Below are positions 1-5,441 of a stretch of 6,887 bases of DNA, one piece after another. Every line of letters begins with the position of its first letter. The first letter of the stretch is position 1. Position numbers and translations under genes: made by a program. The stretch lies in NCBI GenBank assembly GCA_007135995.1, contig SLHU01000213.1, positions 1 to 6,887 on the forward strand, written 5' to 3'. The DNA comes from Clostridiales bacterium (GTDB lineage: Bacteria > Bacillota > Clostridia > Saccharofermentanales > UBA5734). The notes beneath the pieces are model-generated. The model was not told the DNA's origin, did no database searches, and worked only from the letters and a program-made list of their open reading frames with translations.

Positions 1-232
1 AATAAAAACCAGCGACTGCCTTTGTTGATGGCTGTTATGCTTTGCCGACCCCGGCCGCAAAACTCCCGTCGGTGCGCTTTTAGAATAATAAATCCAATTT
101 TTATTGCGACCTGGGAATAAAGTTTTTCGCCTTGTTGTAAGTCATGCGGGTTTAGATTGCATGCATGGGCTTTCTTTTGATCAGTTTCTCTATGCGAAAC
201 AAACAACTGATCATGCTATATGTATCTATATA
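1..232. other. Non-coding upstream region, no gene recognised
   Basis: No reading frame here has both a ribosome binding site and a recognisable product. One frame is open from position 1 to a TAA at 118-120 (39 codons) and could be the tail of an upstream gene, but its sequence is low-complexity and matches no family I know. A 6-bp inverted repeat (44-49 with 68-73, one G-T pair) followed by GCGCTTTT could be a weak terminator for something upstream. The stretch ends in AT-rich DNA leading into the promoter at 233. Confidence 0.5.
178..213. repeat. 9-bp inverted repeat upstream of the ncRNA promoter
   Basis: TGATCAGTT (178-186) is the exact reverse complement of AACTGATCA (205-213), with 18 nt between the arms. 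Inside it a second small inverted repeat, GTTTC/GAAAC (184-188 and 196-200), can form instead. Neither strand shows a T-run after the stem, so it does not look like an intrinsic terminator. It ends 20 bp before the -35 box at 233, where an activator or repressor could bind. That role is inference. Confidence 0.45.
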
Positions 233-261
233 TTGACAATATAAACAAATTTTGTTATTCT
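233..261 (+). promoter_or_regulatory. Strong sigma-A promoter of the structured RNA
   Basis: A perfect -35 box TTGACA (233-238), a 17-bp spacer and a -10 box TATTCT (256-261) match the housekeeping promoter consensus. Surrounding DNA is very AT-rich. The predicted start, about 6-7 nt after the -10 box, falls at the base of the hairpin beginning at 265. No ribosome binding site with an ORF follows closely, which suggests that the product is the RNA itself. Confidence 0.8.
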
Positions 262-609
262 TAAGGTGCTCCCTGAGATCAGCCTAAGCAAGGGAGCGCC
301 TCGCTGCCTTAAACCGCAGCCGGTCATCTGCCGACATATTTTTATTTAGGAAGGAACCTGCAAGACTGAAAGCCTGCCCGGCATACTGGTTCAACGGAAT
401 CCAACGATATATATGAATGACCTTGGAAACCGCAACCTTAAAATCAGTCCACAGACTCTGTCAATAAAGATCGTGTGAACGGCAGGAAATATGTGTTGAA
501 CCATAGCAGTCCTTATTCAGCGGTATGATGATCAGCTGTCCGAACTGCGTACCGGCAACCGTTTTTCTATCGGTACATGGCCAGAAGCGAGGCAATTCTA
601 AATAAGGGG

Positions 610-627
610 GTACTTCGATGAAAGTAC
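610..627 (+). other. RNA hairpin presenting an ATG in its loop
   Basis: GTACTT (610-615) pairs perfectly with AAGTAC (622-627) around a 6-nt loop, and the stem can extend past one mismatch using the G-run at 606-609 and CCT at 629-631. The G-run also looks like a Shine-Dalgarno sequence (604-610), and the loop contains the ATG at 618. If the short frame starting there is translated, this hairpin would partly mask its ribosome binding site. The helix is visible; the regulatory reading is inference. Confidence 0.5.
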
Positions 628-650
628 ACCTCAGGAGACGGGCAGATTGA
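618..650 (+). CDS. Possible 10-residue leader peptide rich in Arg
   Basis: ATG at 618 follows AAGGGGG (604-610) at a 7-nt spacing and opens a frame encoding MKVHLRRRAD, ending with TGA at 648-650. Three consecutive arginine codons, AGG AGA CGG, lie at 633-641, and the frame runs into the 5' arm of the hairpin at 636-680. Such an arrangement would suit a ribosome-stalling leader that affects downstream RNA folding. A 10-codon frame can easily occur by chance, and the surrounding transcript looks like a structural RNA, so translation is uncertain. Confidence 0.25.
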   Translation: MKVHLRRRAD

Positions 651-680
651 AGATGGCGTTTGTGTCGTGTCTGCCCGTTT
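636..680 (+). terminator. Long GC-rich hairpin, possible first terminator or RNA 3' stem
   Basis: Positions 636-646 pair with 670-680 (core ACGGGCAGA/TCTGCCCGT, plus A-U and G-U pairs), giving about 11 bp with a 23-nt loop. The downstream tail TTTCGCTTT is a poor U-tract, so it is at best a weak terminator. A better terminator follows at 713-745, so this is more likely a helix near the 3' end of the RNA, or half of an alternative fold with CTGCCCG at 374-380. Confidence 0.45.
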
Positions 681-712
681 CGCTTTATAATTGTTGCACT
701 TTCCGCTTGATC

Positions 713-745
713 CCTGCTGTCTGATGTATGATGGCAGGTTTTTTT
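713..745 (+). terminator. Intrinsic terminator of the structured RNA
   Basis: CCTGCTGTC (713-721) pairs with GATGGCAGG (730-738) as a 9-bp stem with two G-U pairs and an 8-nt loop, followed directly by seven T residues (739-745). This is a classic factor-independent terminator. It separates the upstream RNA from the tetR promoter at 811. A competing pairing of GCAGG (734-738) with CCTGC (749-753) across the T-run exists but is shorter. Confidence 0.8.
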
Positions 746-810
746 GTGCCTGCTGTTTCCAGGTAAGAGCAAAATTACAGATGTTAGTCTGAATTTTCTG
801 AAATCAGGAC

Positions 811-839
811 TTGACAGTCTGATAAAGACCCGTTAGAAT
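811..839 (+). promoter_or_regulatory. Sigma-A promoter of the tetR-ABC operon
   Basis: TTGACA (811-816), a 17-bp spacer and TAGAAT (834-839) form a near-consensus promoter. The predicted transcription start is around 846, inside the operator-like repeats at 841-870. This would give a leader of about 50 nt before the TTG start at 897. Confidence 0.8.
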
Positions 840-840
840 G

Positions 841-870
841 TGACCATAAAGTCATATGACCATACGGTCG
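841..870. promoter_or_regulatory. Tandem operator-like repeats for the TetR repressor
   Basis: TGACCATA occurs twice, at 841-848 and 857-864, exactly 16 bp apart. Each copy continues into GTC to form a partial palindrome: TGACCATAAAGTCA at 841-854, and GACC-ATAC-GGTC at 858-869. The pair begins directly after the -10 box at 839 and covers the predicted transcription start. This is the classic position for autorepression by a TetR-family protein, and the regulator gene starts 27 bp downstream. The repeats are visible; binding by the adjacent TetR is inference. Confidence 0.65.
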
Positions 871-896
871 CATTTGCTTATATGTGAGGTGATTCT

Positions 897-1526
897 TTGC
901 CGAGAGAAACGTTTTATAATCTTCCCGAAGTGAAACGAGGCAAAGTAGAGTCTGCTGCCATTGATGAATTTTCGCAGTACGCTTATGATTCAGCCAGCAT
1001 TAACCGGATTATAGACATGGCGGGCATTCCCAAAGGAAGTTTTTACCAGTATTTTGAAGATAAGAAAGATGTCTACCGTTATGTGATTGACAGGTTGGTT
1101 GAGAAGAAAATGGCGCATTTGAAACCAATGCTGGAAAACCCGCTGCAGGATAATTTTTTCGATTTGCTGTTTAAGCTATATCGTGGTGGTCTTGAATTCG
1201 CGCTTTCAAATCCGCAGCTGCAGATGATCACATCGAAGATCCTGGCCGATCGAAAGCATCCGGTGTTTCTTGAGCTGATGCACGATCATATCAATGCGTC
1301 AGAACAGGTTTTTCATATACTTTTGGAAAAAGGCATTGAACGGGGTGAAATCAGGGCAGATATTGATCTTGAACTGTCTGCACATATTTTATCAACGCTG
1401 AACACGGCCTTTGCGGATTATTATCTGGAAAAGAAAGGTTCAATCATAGAAGAAGACTATCTGGCCTATGTTTCCAGGCACATAACATTCCTGAAACAGG
1501 GAATGGGCAGCGAAAAAAGCAGATAG
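897..1526 (+). CDS. TetR/AcrR-family transcriptional repressor
   Basis: This 209-residue protein has the TetR layout: a short N-terminal DNA-binding domain with a helix-turn-helix at about residues 17-59, including ASINRIIDMAGIPKGSFYQYF and its typical GSFYQYFxDKxDV ending, then an all-helical C-terminal ligand-binding and dimer domain to residue 209. The start is TTG at 897, supported by GAGGTGA (886-892) at suitable spacing; no better ATG lies upstream in frame. The gene has its own promoter (811-839) with two operator-like repeats over the start site, so autorepression is likely. It is followed, after 138 nt, by a three-gene ABC exporter, which it probably controls in response to an unknown small molecule. 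The family is clear; the ligand cannot be read from the sequence. Confidence 0.92.
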   Translation: MPRETFYNLPEVKRGKVESAAIDEFSQYAYDSASINRIIDMAGIPKGSFYQYFEDKKDVYRYVIDRLVEKKMAHLKPMLENPLQDNFFDLLFKLYRGGLEFALSNPQLQMITSKILADRKHPVFLELMHDHINASEQVFHILLEKGIERGEIRADIDLELSAHILSTLNTAFADYYLEKKGSIIEEDYLAYVSRHITFLKQGMGSEKSR

Positions 1527-1652
1527 ACTGAAGACACAAGTTGCTGACATAACATGTACGCATGAACGCAAGCAGCATAAGGCACCGGGCGATGTTCGGA
1601 TGGACTTGATGATGTAATGATGATCAGATGAATGGCTGAGACGCATAAAAGA

Positions 1653-1657
1653 AGAGG
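1653..1657 (+). promoter_or_regulatory. Ribosome binding site fixing the ATPase start
   Basis: AGAGG (1653-1657) lies 7 nt before ATG 1665. The in-frame ATG at 1632, 11 codons earlier, has no comparable purine-rich sequence and would add a charged, unconserved extension. ATG 1665 is therefore preferred. Confidence 0.7.
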
Positions 1658-1664
1658 CAAAGCG

Positions 1665-2519
1665 ATGATTGATGCAAAAGAACTGACATATTCTTATTCT
1701 AAAGGCAAAAAGAACGCGATTGAGCAGATCAGTTTTTCAGTTGACGAAGGAGAAGCTTTTGCGTTGCTGGGGCCGTCAGGTGCCGGCAAATCTACAACAC
1801 AGGGGATTCTGACGGGTCTTCTGCCGATACAGCAAGGTGAAGCAACTGTTGCGGGAACCGACCTGCATCACTTAAGCAGATCGATGTTTAACAAAATCGG
1901 GGTGTCTTTTGAACAGTCAAATGTATACGGTAAACTGACTGCGCTTGAAAACCTGGAATTTTACAGGAAGTTATTTGATGGCTCAGCGATTGACCCTATG
2001 ACACTCCTGAAGCAGGTTGGCCTGGATCAGGTCGCTGATAAGCGTGCCGATACCTTTTCAAAAGGGATGAAGCATCGTCTGACTTTTGCCAGAAGCATGA
2101 TTAATCAGCCGCAGATCTGGTTTCTGGATGAGCCTACAACAGGTCTTGATCCGGCAATCGCCAGTCAAATCAAACAGATTATCAAGGAAAGAAAAGCTTC
2201 TGGCACTACCATTCTTCTGACTACGCATAATATGGTCTTAGCCGATGAACTGAGTGATAAAGTGGGTTTTATTATTGACGGGCAGCTGAAGCTGGTGGAC
2301 ACACCGCGCAATCTCAAATTAAGATACGGCGAAAAACTGGTACAGGTGGAGTATAAAACAGAGGATACGGTGAAGTCGGAGCTGCTTTCTATGGTTGATG
2401 AACAGGAAAGAAAACGGCTGGGTGACATCATTCACCAGTATGAGATTGAGACCATGCATACGCGTGAGGCGACACTTGAAGAGATCTTTATTAAAGTGAC
2501 CGGAAGGGGATTGGTATGA
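1665..2519 (+). CDS. ABC transporter ATP-binding protein (ABC-2 efflux type)
   Basis: The cytoplasmic ATPase of an export system has 284 residues from ATG 1665. All nucleotide-binding motifs are present: Walker A GPSGAGKST (36-44), Q-loop Gln84 (SFEQSN), signature FSKGMK (131-136, a variant of LSGGQ usual in ABC-2 exporters), Walker B WFLDEP with catalytic Glu156, and H-loop His188 (TTHNM). After the ATPase core, about residues 205-284 form the C-terminal extension seen in drug and antibiotic exporters. It follows tetR by 138 nt with no terminator seen. Its stop overlaps the next gene's start by 4 bp (ATGA), so ATPase and permease are translationally coupled. Gene order resembles the YfiLMN/LnrLMN type, but I cannot prove orthology. 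Substrate unknown. Confidence 0.93.
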   Translation: MIDAKELTYSYSKGKKNAIEQISFSVDEGEAFALLGPSGAGKSTTQGILTGLLPIQQGEATVAGTDLHHLSRSMFNKIGVSFEQSNVYGKLTALENLEFYRKLFDGSAIDPMTLLKQVGLDQVADKRADTFSKGMKHRLTFARSMINQPQIWFLDEPTTGLDPAIASQIKQIIKERKASGTTILLTTHNMVLADELSDKVGFIIDGQLKLVDTPRNLKLRYGEKLVQVEYKTEDTVKSELLSMVDEQERKRLGDIIHQYEIETMHTREATLEEIFIKVTGRGLV

Positions 2520-3562
2520 ACAGGCTGATCGCAACCTTTCGCAAAGATATGACCATGTCATTCAGAAGCTTCTATATTTACATAGAGGTGATTATGGCGG
2601 TGATCATCATTGGCGTACTGCTTTTTGTTGTGCCCGAAAACTTTCAGACCGAGTCGCATGTCTACATGTATGCCAATGTTGAAGCTGAAATGCAGGACAT
2701 GCTGATTGAGATGATGAATGGACAGGCAGCGGAAGGCATGGTGCTTGAATGGACTGATTCAGAACAGGCGCTTTACGCAGCCCTTGAAGCAGACCGGAGC
2801 AGCAGTGGTGTGATGATCAGCTTCGAGAACGAAAAACCGGTGTTCGAGTTTGTGCTCCAGGGCTATGAGAGTCAATCTGTCAGGAATATATTGGAGAAAG
2901 CGTTTCTGGCTGAGTCCGTGCAGATGGTGTCAGGGTATCAGAGCAGCATTAACCTGGTCATCCTCGACGAAACCGCGGAAAAACTGCCGGACAGAATTAA
3001 TCTGCTGCCCGTTTTGCTGGTGCTTAATTCGGCGCTGATCGGATTATTCATCATCACCTCCTACATTTATATTGATAAAGATGAAGGAACAATCACCGCT
3101 TACAGCGTGACACCGGCCGCGACCTGGCAGTATCTGCTGAGTAAAATGGGCATGATGCTTTTTACAGGCACCCTGACCGGTCTGCTGACTGTGCTGGCAG
3201 TGGCCGGCAGCCGGGTTCACATTTTGCATTTCCTGATCTTCATGGCTGCCTGCAATATCTTTGGTTCAGCGCTCGGGCTTCTGGTTTCCAGTTTCTTCAA
3301 TTCCATGACAAAGTCACTGGGTGCACTCTATGTAGTCGTTATTATTATGGGGCTTGCTTCTGTTTCCTACATGATGCCGGCTTTTTCACCGCTTCTGATT
3401 CGTCTGCTTCCAGCTTATCCCATGCTTTACGCTTTCCGTCAGACGCTTCTGAGCCATCCGGATCTGGGCTATATATATTTCTGGGCAGCAGCCTTCACAG
3501 CTGCTGGTTTGATTTTGTTTGTGTTTGCTAATCTGCGCTTTAGTAAAACATTGACTGTATGA
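2516..3562 (+). CDS. ABC-2 type transporter permease (first subunit)
   Basis: This 348-residue integral membrane protein has the ABC-2 permease layout. One helix lies near the N-terminus (about 19-39), then a large extracytoplasmic domain (about 40-162), then five hydrophobic segments from about 163 to the C-terminus. After the second helix comes DKDEGTITAYSVTP (187-200), matching the conserved cytoplasmic motif of this family that contacts the ATPase. The ATG overlaps the ATPase stop codon, with GGAAGGGG (2502-2509) as ribosome binding site. It probably forms a heterodimer with the next gene product, and together with the ATPase makes a full exporter. Membrane segments are judged by eye. Confidence 0.88.
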   Translation: MNRLIATFRKDMTMSFRSFYIYIEVIMAVIIIGVLLFVVPENFQTESHVYMYANVEAEMQDMLIEMMNGQAAEGMVLEWTDSEQALYAALEADRSSSGVMISFENEKPVFEFVLQGYESQSVRNILEKAFLAESVQMVSGYQSSINLVILDETAEKLPDRINLLPVLLVLNSALIGLFIITSYIYIDKDEGTITAYSVTPAATWQYLLSKMGMMLFTGTLTGLLTVLAVAGSRVHILHFLIFMAACNIFGSALGLLVSSFFNSMTKSLGALYVVVIIMGLASVSYMMPAFSPLLIRLLPAYPMLYAFRQTLLSHPDLGYIYFWAAAFTAAGLILFVFANLRFSKTLTV

Positions 3563-3575
3563 AGGAGATTCTGTC

Positions 3576-4577
3576 ATGCTGACACGTATTATAGCTGTTC
3601 TGACAAGAGATTTGAAAAGCGGGCTGCGTGATGCGATGATTGCCTATATTATGATTGTCCCGATTCTGATTGCCATCGTACTCAAACTGCTTGTTCCTTC
3701 TGCCGGCGCGAATCTGATTCATGTTGCAGTTCTGGAGTCGGCAGACCCGGCCTTTATCAGTATGCTCGAAGATCATGGCCGTGTTGAAATACTGGCCGAT
3801 CGTGATGCACTGGTGAACCGTGTGTCTGCTGTCGATGATGTGATTGGCCTTATTGAAACACCGCAGGGCACAGAAATGATTGCCGGCGGAAATGAGCAGG
3901 AGGGCACGGTTGAAATGGTGACGGCCGTTGTTGATCTGTGGCAGAACCGAGATCTTGAGATACCGGTTCTGGTCAGGTTTTCAGATGTCGGCTGGGAGCT
4001 TTCGCCTCTTGCCCAGTATGGAACCAGTTTTCTGATTGTGTTTGTTTCTGTCTTCGGCGGCATGGTGGTCATGCTCAATCTGGTGGAAGAGAAACAAGCG
4101 AATACATTGGCCGCGATTAATGTGAGCGCGATCAGCCGGCTTGAATTCGTGGTGGGGAAAGGTCTGCTGGGTTTTATTCTGCCGCTGTTTCACGCATTTG
4201 CTATCTTGCTGATTATGGGATTTACATCAATTCATATTGGTATGACTGTTGTTGTCGTGCTGTCGATCGCCCTGATCAGCCTGATTTTCGGTTTTGTCAT
4301 AGGCATATATAACGACAATAGCATGAGCGCTGTATCGTCGATGAAAATAGGTTTTATTCCCATTTTTGGTTCTGTGTTCGGCGCGATGTTCCTGGACAGT
4401 CAATGGCATCCGTTTTTATACTGGTCACCTTTTTACTGGGCCTTCCGGTCTATAGACCAGATTATTCTGCAGCAGGCGGTGTGGAACGATATGCTGCTGA
4501 ACAGCCTTTATATTCTGCTGATCACGATGATGGTATTCGCGTTGTTGTATAAACGGATCAAGAGAGGGTTCGCTTGA
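3576..4577 (+). CDS. ABC-2 type transporter permease (second subunit)
   Basis: This 333-residue permease is built like its upstream partner: a first membrane helix at about 19-40, an extracytoplasmic domain to about 147, and a block of five further helices to the C-terminus. The family motif EEKQANTLAAINVS (171-184) follows the second helix, where ABC-2 permeases carry the coupling segment that contacts the ATPase. It ends in a basic cytoplasmic tail (KRIKRGFA). The start is ATG 3576 with AAGGAG (3562-3567) 8 nt upstream, only 13 nt after the first permease, so the two are co-expressed. Two different permeases with one ATPase suggest a heteromeric pump. Substrate unknown. Confidence 0.9.
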   Translation: MLTRIIAVLTRDLKSGLRDAMIAYIMIVPILIAIVLKLLVPSAGANLIHVAVLESADPAFISMLEDHGRVEILADRDALVNRVSAVDDVIGLIETPQGTEMIAGGNEQEGTVEMVTAVVDLWQNRDLEIPVLVRFSDVGWELSPLAQYGTSFLIVFVSVFGGMVVMLNLVEEKQANTLAAINVSAISRLEFVVGKGLLGFILPLFHAFAILLIMGFTSIHIGMTVVVVLSIALISLIFGFVIGIYNDNSMSAVSSMKIGFIPIFGSVFGAMFLDSQWHPFLYWSPFYWAFRSIDQIILQQAVWNDMLLNSLYILLITMMVFALLYKRIKRGFA

Positions 4578-4764
4578 AGGAAAGACTGTCGCGGCCGGAT
4601 AACCTGGTTTGGACACATCAGCCTGGCGGAACCGGTTTTACTCAAATCGAACCACAGCTTGAGCGCTTATCTATATAAGTTGTGTAAATTCAGGCATTAG
4701 AAGAATTGCTGAGAAACATTTACATTCTCAATGAACGATCAGATCGGGAGATATTTCATTTTAC

Positions 4765-4770
4765 GGAGGT
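4765..4770 (+). promoter_or_regulatory. Ribosome binding site fixing the small membrane protein start
   Basis: GGAGGT (4765-4770) lies 7 nt before ATG 4778, an ideal Shine-Dalgarno placement. The same frame stays open back to a TTG at 4706, but that start lacks such a site. Confidence 0.85.
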
Positions 4771-4777
4771 AGAAGCA

Positions 4778-4984
4778 ATGAATGGATGGGGTTTGCTGGG
4801 ACTTATTTTAATTTTCTATGCCGCGGTAATTGTCTACATAACCGCAAAAAAGCCGGAAAAAATATGGGATATGCCAAAGATTAAGCTCTTTCGAAAAGTA
4901 CTTGGTGAGAAAGGGACAGTCATTTTCTTTTATCTTTTTGCGGCTGTCGCGCTGGGATTTGGCATCTGGCTGCTGACGTTCTGA
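4778..4984 (+). CDS. Small two-helix membrane protein of unknown function
   Basis: The protein has 68 residues from ATG 4778. A first hydrophobic helix spans about 4-22 (WGLLGLILIFYAAVIVYI), a basic and amphipathic linker spans about 24-46 (with KKPEKIWDMPKIKLFRK), and a second helix spans about 47-66. The positive linker should face the cytoplasm, giving a hairpin with both ends outside. I do not recognise a named family, though short proteins of this shape occur in Bacillota. It stands alone: 200 nt after the permease gene and 109 nt before the tautomerase gene, which has its own promoter. Its own promoter was not clearly found. A role with the upstream exporter is possible but not shown. 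Confidence 0.75.
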   Translation: MNGWGLLGLILIFYAAVIVYITAKKPEKIWDMPKIKLFRKVLGEKGTVIFFYLFAAVALGFGIWLLTF

Positions 4985-4996
4985 CCTGTACTGTTC

Positions 4997-5018
4997 CATC
5001 ATCGCTTCTCGGATGATG
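4997..5018. repeat. 7-bp inverted repeat after the small membrane gene
   Basis: CATCATC (4997-5003) and GATGATG (5012-5018) form a 7-bp stem with an 8-nt loop, 12 nt after the stop codon at 4984. No T-run follows on either strand, so it is not a convincing intrinsic terminator. It might stabilise the 3' end of the small gene's mRNA. Confidence 0.35.
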
Positions 5019-5035
5019 CGAAAACAAGGTGTCAC

Positions 5036-5059
5036 GTCTGTTTCAGACTATGCTAAAAT
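5036..5059 (+). promoter_or_regulatory. Extended -10 promoter with an embedded inverted repeat
   Basis: TAAAAT (5054-5059) is preceded by TATGC, giving an extended -10 of a kind common in Bacillota. No good TTGACA lies about 17 bp upstream, so recognition would depend on the extended element. GTCTG-TTT-CAGAC (5036-5048), a perfect 5-bp inverted repeat, sits in the spacer where a repressor could block polymerase. The predicted start near 5066 leaves a leader of about 28 nt before the tautomerase ATG. Confidence 0.5.
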
Positions 5060-5080
5060 AGGAGAAGACTTAATTTGGCT

Positions 5081-5086
5081 GGAGGT
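5081..5086 (+). promoter_or_regulatory. Ribosome binding site fixing the tautomerase start
   Basis: GGAGGT (5081-5086) lies 7 nt before ATG 5094. That start places proline directly after the initiator methionine, as the tautomerase family requires, and rules out the in-frame ATG at 5013. Confidence 0.9.
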
Positions 5087-5093
5087 AAATGAG

Positions 5094-5441
5094 ATGCCCT
5101 ATATTCATGTAAGTACAGATGCAGCGCTCGACCAGAAGCAAAAAAGTGACCTGAAAGCGATGCTGGGTCAAACGATTGAGCTGCTGCCCGGTAAAAGTGA
5201 AGCTGTCCTCATGCTGCGGATCGATGAGCAAACACAGATGTATTTCAAAGGTGAAAAAGGAAACTGTGCCATACTGGCGGTTCACCTTTACAAAGAAAGC
5301 CCTCATGAAGCCAAAAAGGTATATGCAAAACAGGTGCTCAAGCAGTTTTGTGAGCTTACAAAGCTGCCGGCAGAGCGTGTCTTTATGAACTTTACTGAGC
5401 ATAATGACTGGGCTGGCAATGGTGCGCTCATCGAAAGATGA
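5094..5441 (+). CDS. MIF-like phenylpyruvate tautomerase family protein
   Basis: A 115-residue protein of the tautomerase superfamily, MIF branch; human MIF is also 115 residues. It begins MPYIHVSTD: once Met is removed, Pro becomes the N-terminal catalytic base. Lys34 (LLPGKS) aligns by eye with the catalytic Lys of MIF (ATGKP). The C-terminal stretch RVFMNFTEHNDWAGNG matches the MIF pattern RVYINYYDMN...WNNS, with Phe where MIF has Tyr. Members are trimers that tautomerise keto/enol forms such as phenylpyruvate in vitro; the physiological substrate in bacteria is usually unknown. The start is set by GGAGGT at 5081. The stop overlaps the next gene by 4 bp (ATGA), so the two are co-translated. 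Confidence 0.88.
   Translation: MPYIHVSTDAALDQKQKSDLKAMLGQTIELLPGKSEAVLMLRIDEQTQMYFKGEKGNCAILAVHLYKESPHEAKKVYAKQVLKQFCELTKLPAERVFMNFTEHNDWAGNGALIER

Larger units (their letters stand above)
265..745 (+). ncRNA. Large structured non-coding RNA, class not recognised
   Basis: A transcript of about 480 nt is defined by the promoter at 233-261 and the intrinsic terminator at 713-745. The 5' end folds into a 10-bp hairpin (265-274 with 291-300, one G-U pair, 16-nt loop). Other visible helices are 549-554 with 571-576 (GTACCG/CGGTAC), 610-615 with 622-627 (GTACTT/AAGTAC, extendable towards 606 and 631), and 636-646 with 670-680 (around ACGGGCAGA/TCTGCCCGT). Possible long-range pairs are 328-333 with 480-485 and 374-380 with 639-645. 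No long ORF is present on this strand. Hallmarks of RNase P RNA (GAGGAAAGTCC), tmRNA, SRP RNA and T-box leaders are absent. It could be a large ornate RNA such as OLE, a long regulatory leader, or a new class. The OLE partner gene oapA is not in the window, so I do not assert that class. Confidence 0.6.

Noticed and set aside
413..478. 21-codon frame inside the structured RNA
   Set aside because: No Shine-Dalgarno sequence at suitable spacing; the nearest GGA is about 14 nt away. An overlapping frame from 417 is equally open, as expected by chance.
525..605. 26-codon frame with a CPNC motif inside the structured RNA, ending just before the mini-ORF at 618
   Set aside because: No ribosome binding site before ATG 525, and it spans the perfect hairpin 549-576, so RNA structure explains the sequence better.
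265..745. RNase P RNA (type B), suggested by AACGGAAT and GGCAGGAAA-like words
   Set aside because: The order of these words is reversed relative to Bacillus rnpB, and the conserved GAGGAAAGTCC and ACAGAA core elements are absent.
461..772. Minus-strand open frame of 103 codons across the structured RNA
   Set aside because: No clear ribosome binding site, Cys/His/Arg-rich sequence unlike a folded protein, and it lies opposite a transcript with its own promoter and terminator. Best read as chance.
1632..1664. Upstream ATG start for the ATPase gene
   Set aside because: Lacks a ribosome binding site and adds 11 charged residues; ATG 1665 has AGAGG at 7 nt and the usual N-terminus for this family.
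4601..4637. Imperfect hairpin followed by TTTT after the second permease
   Set aside because: Only AACC-GG/CCGGTT pairs with a bulge and a 24-nt loop; too weak to call a terminator, though an operon end here would make sense.
4706..4777. TTG start extending the small membrane protein by 24 residues
   Set aside because: No ribosome binding site, while GGAGGT sits ideally before ATG 4778; the extension would place charged residues before the first helix.
5013..5093. Upstream ATG start for the tautomerase
   Set aside because: It would bury the catalytic N-terminal proline, and it lies inside an inverted repeat before the predicted promoter.
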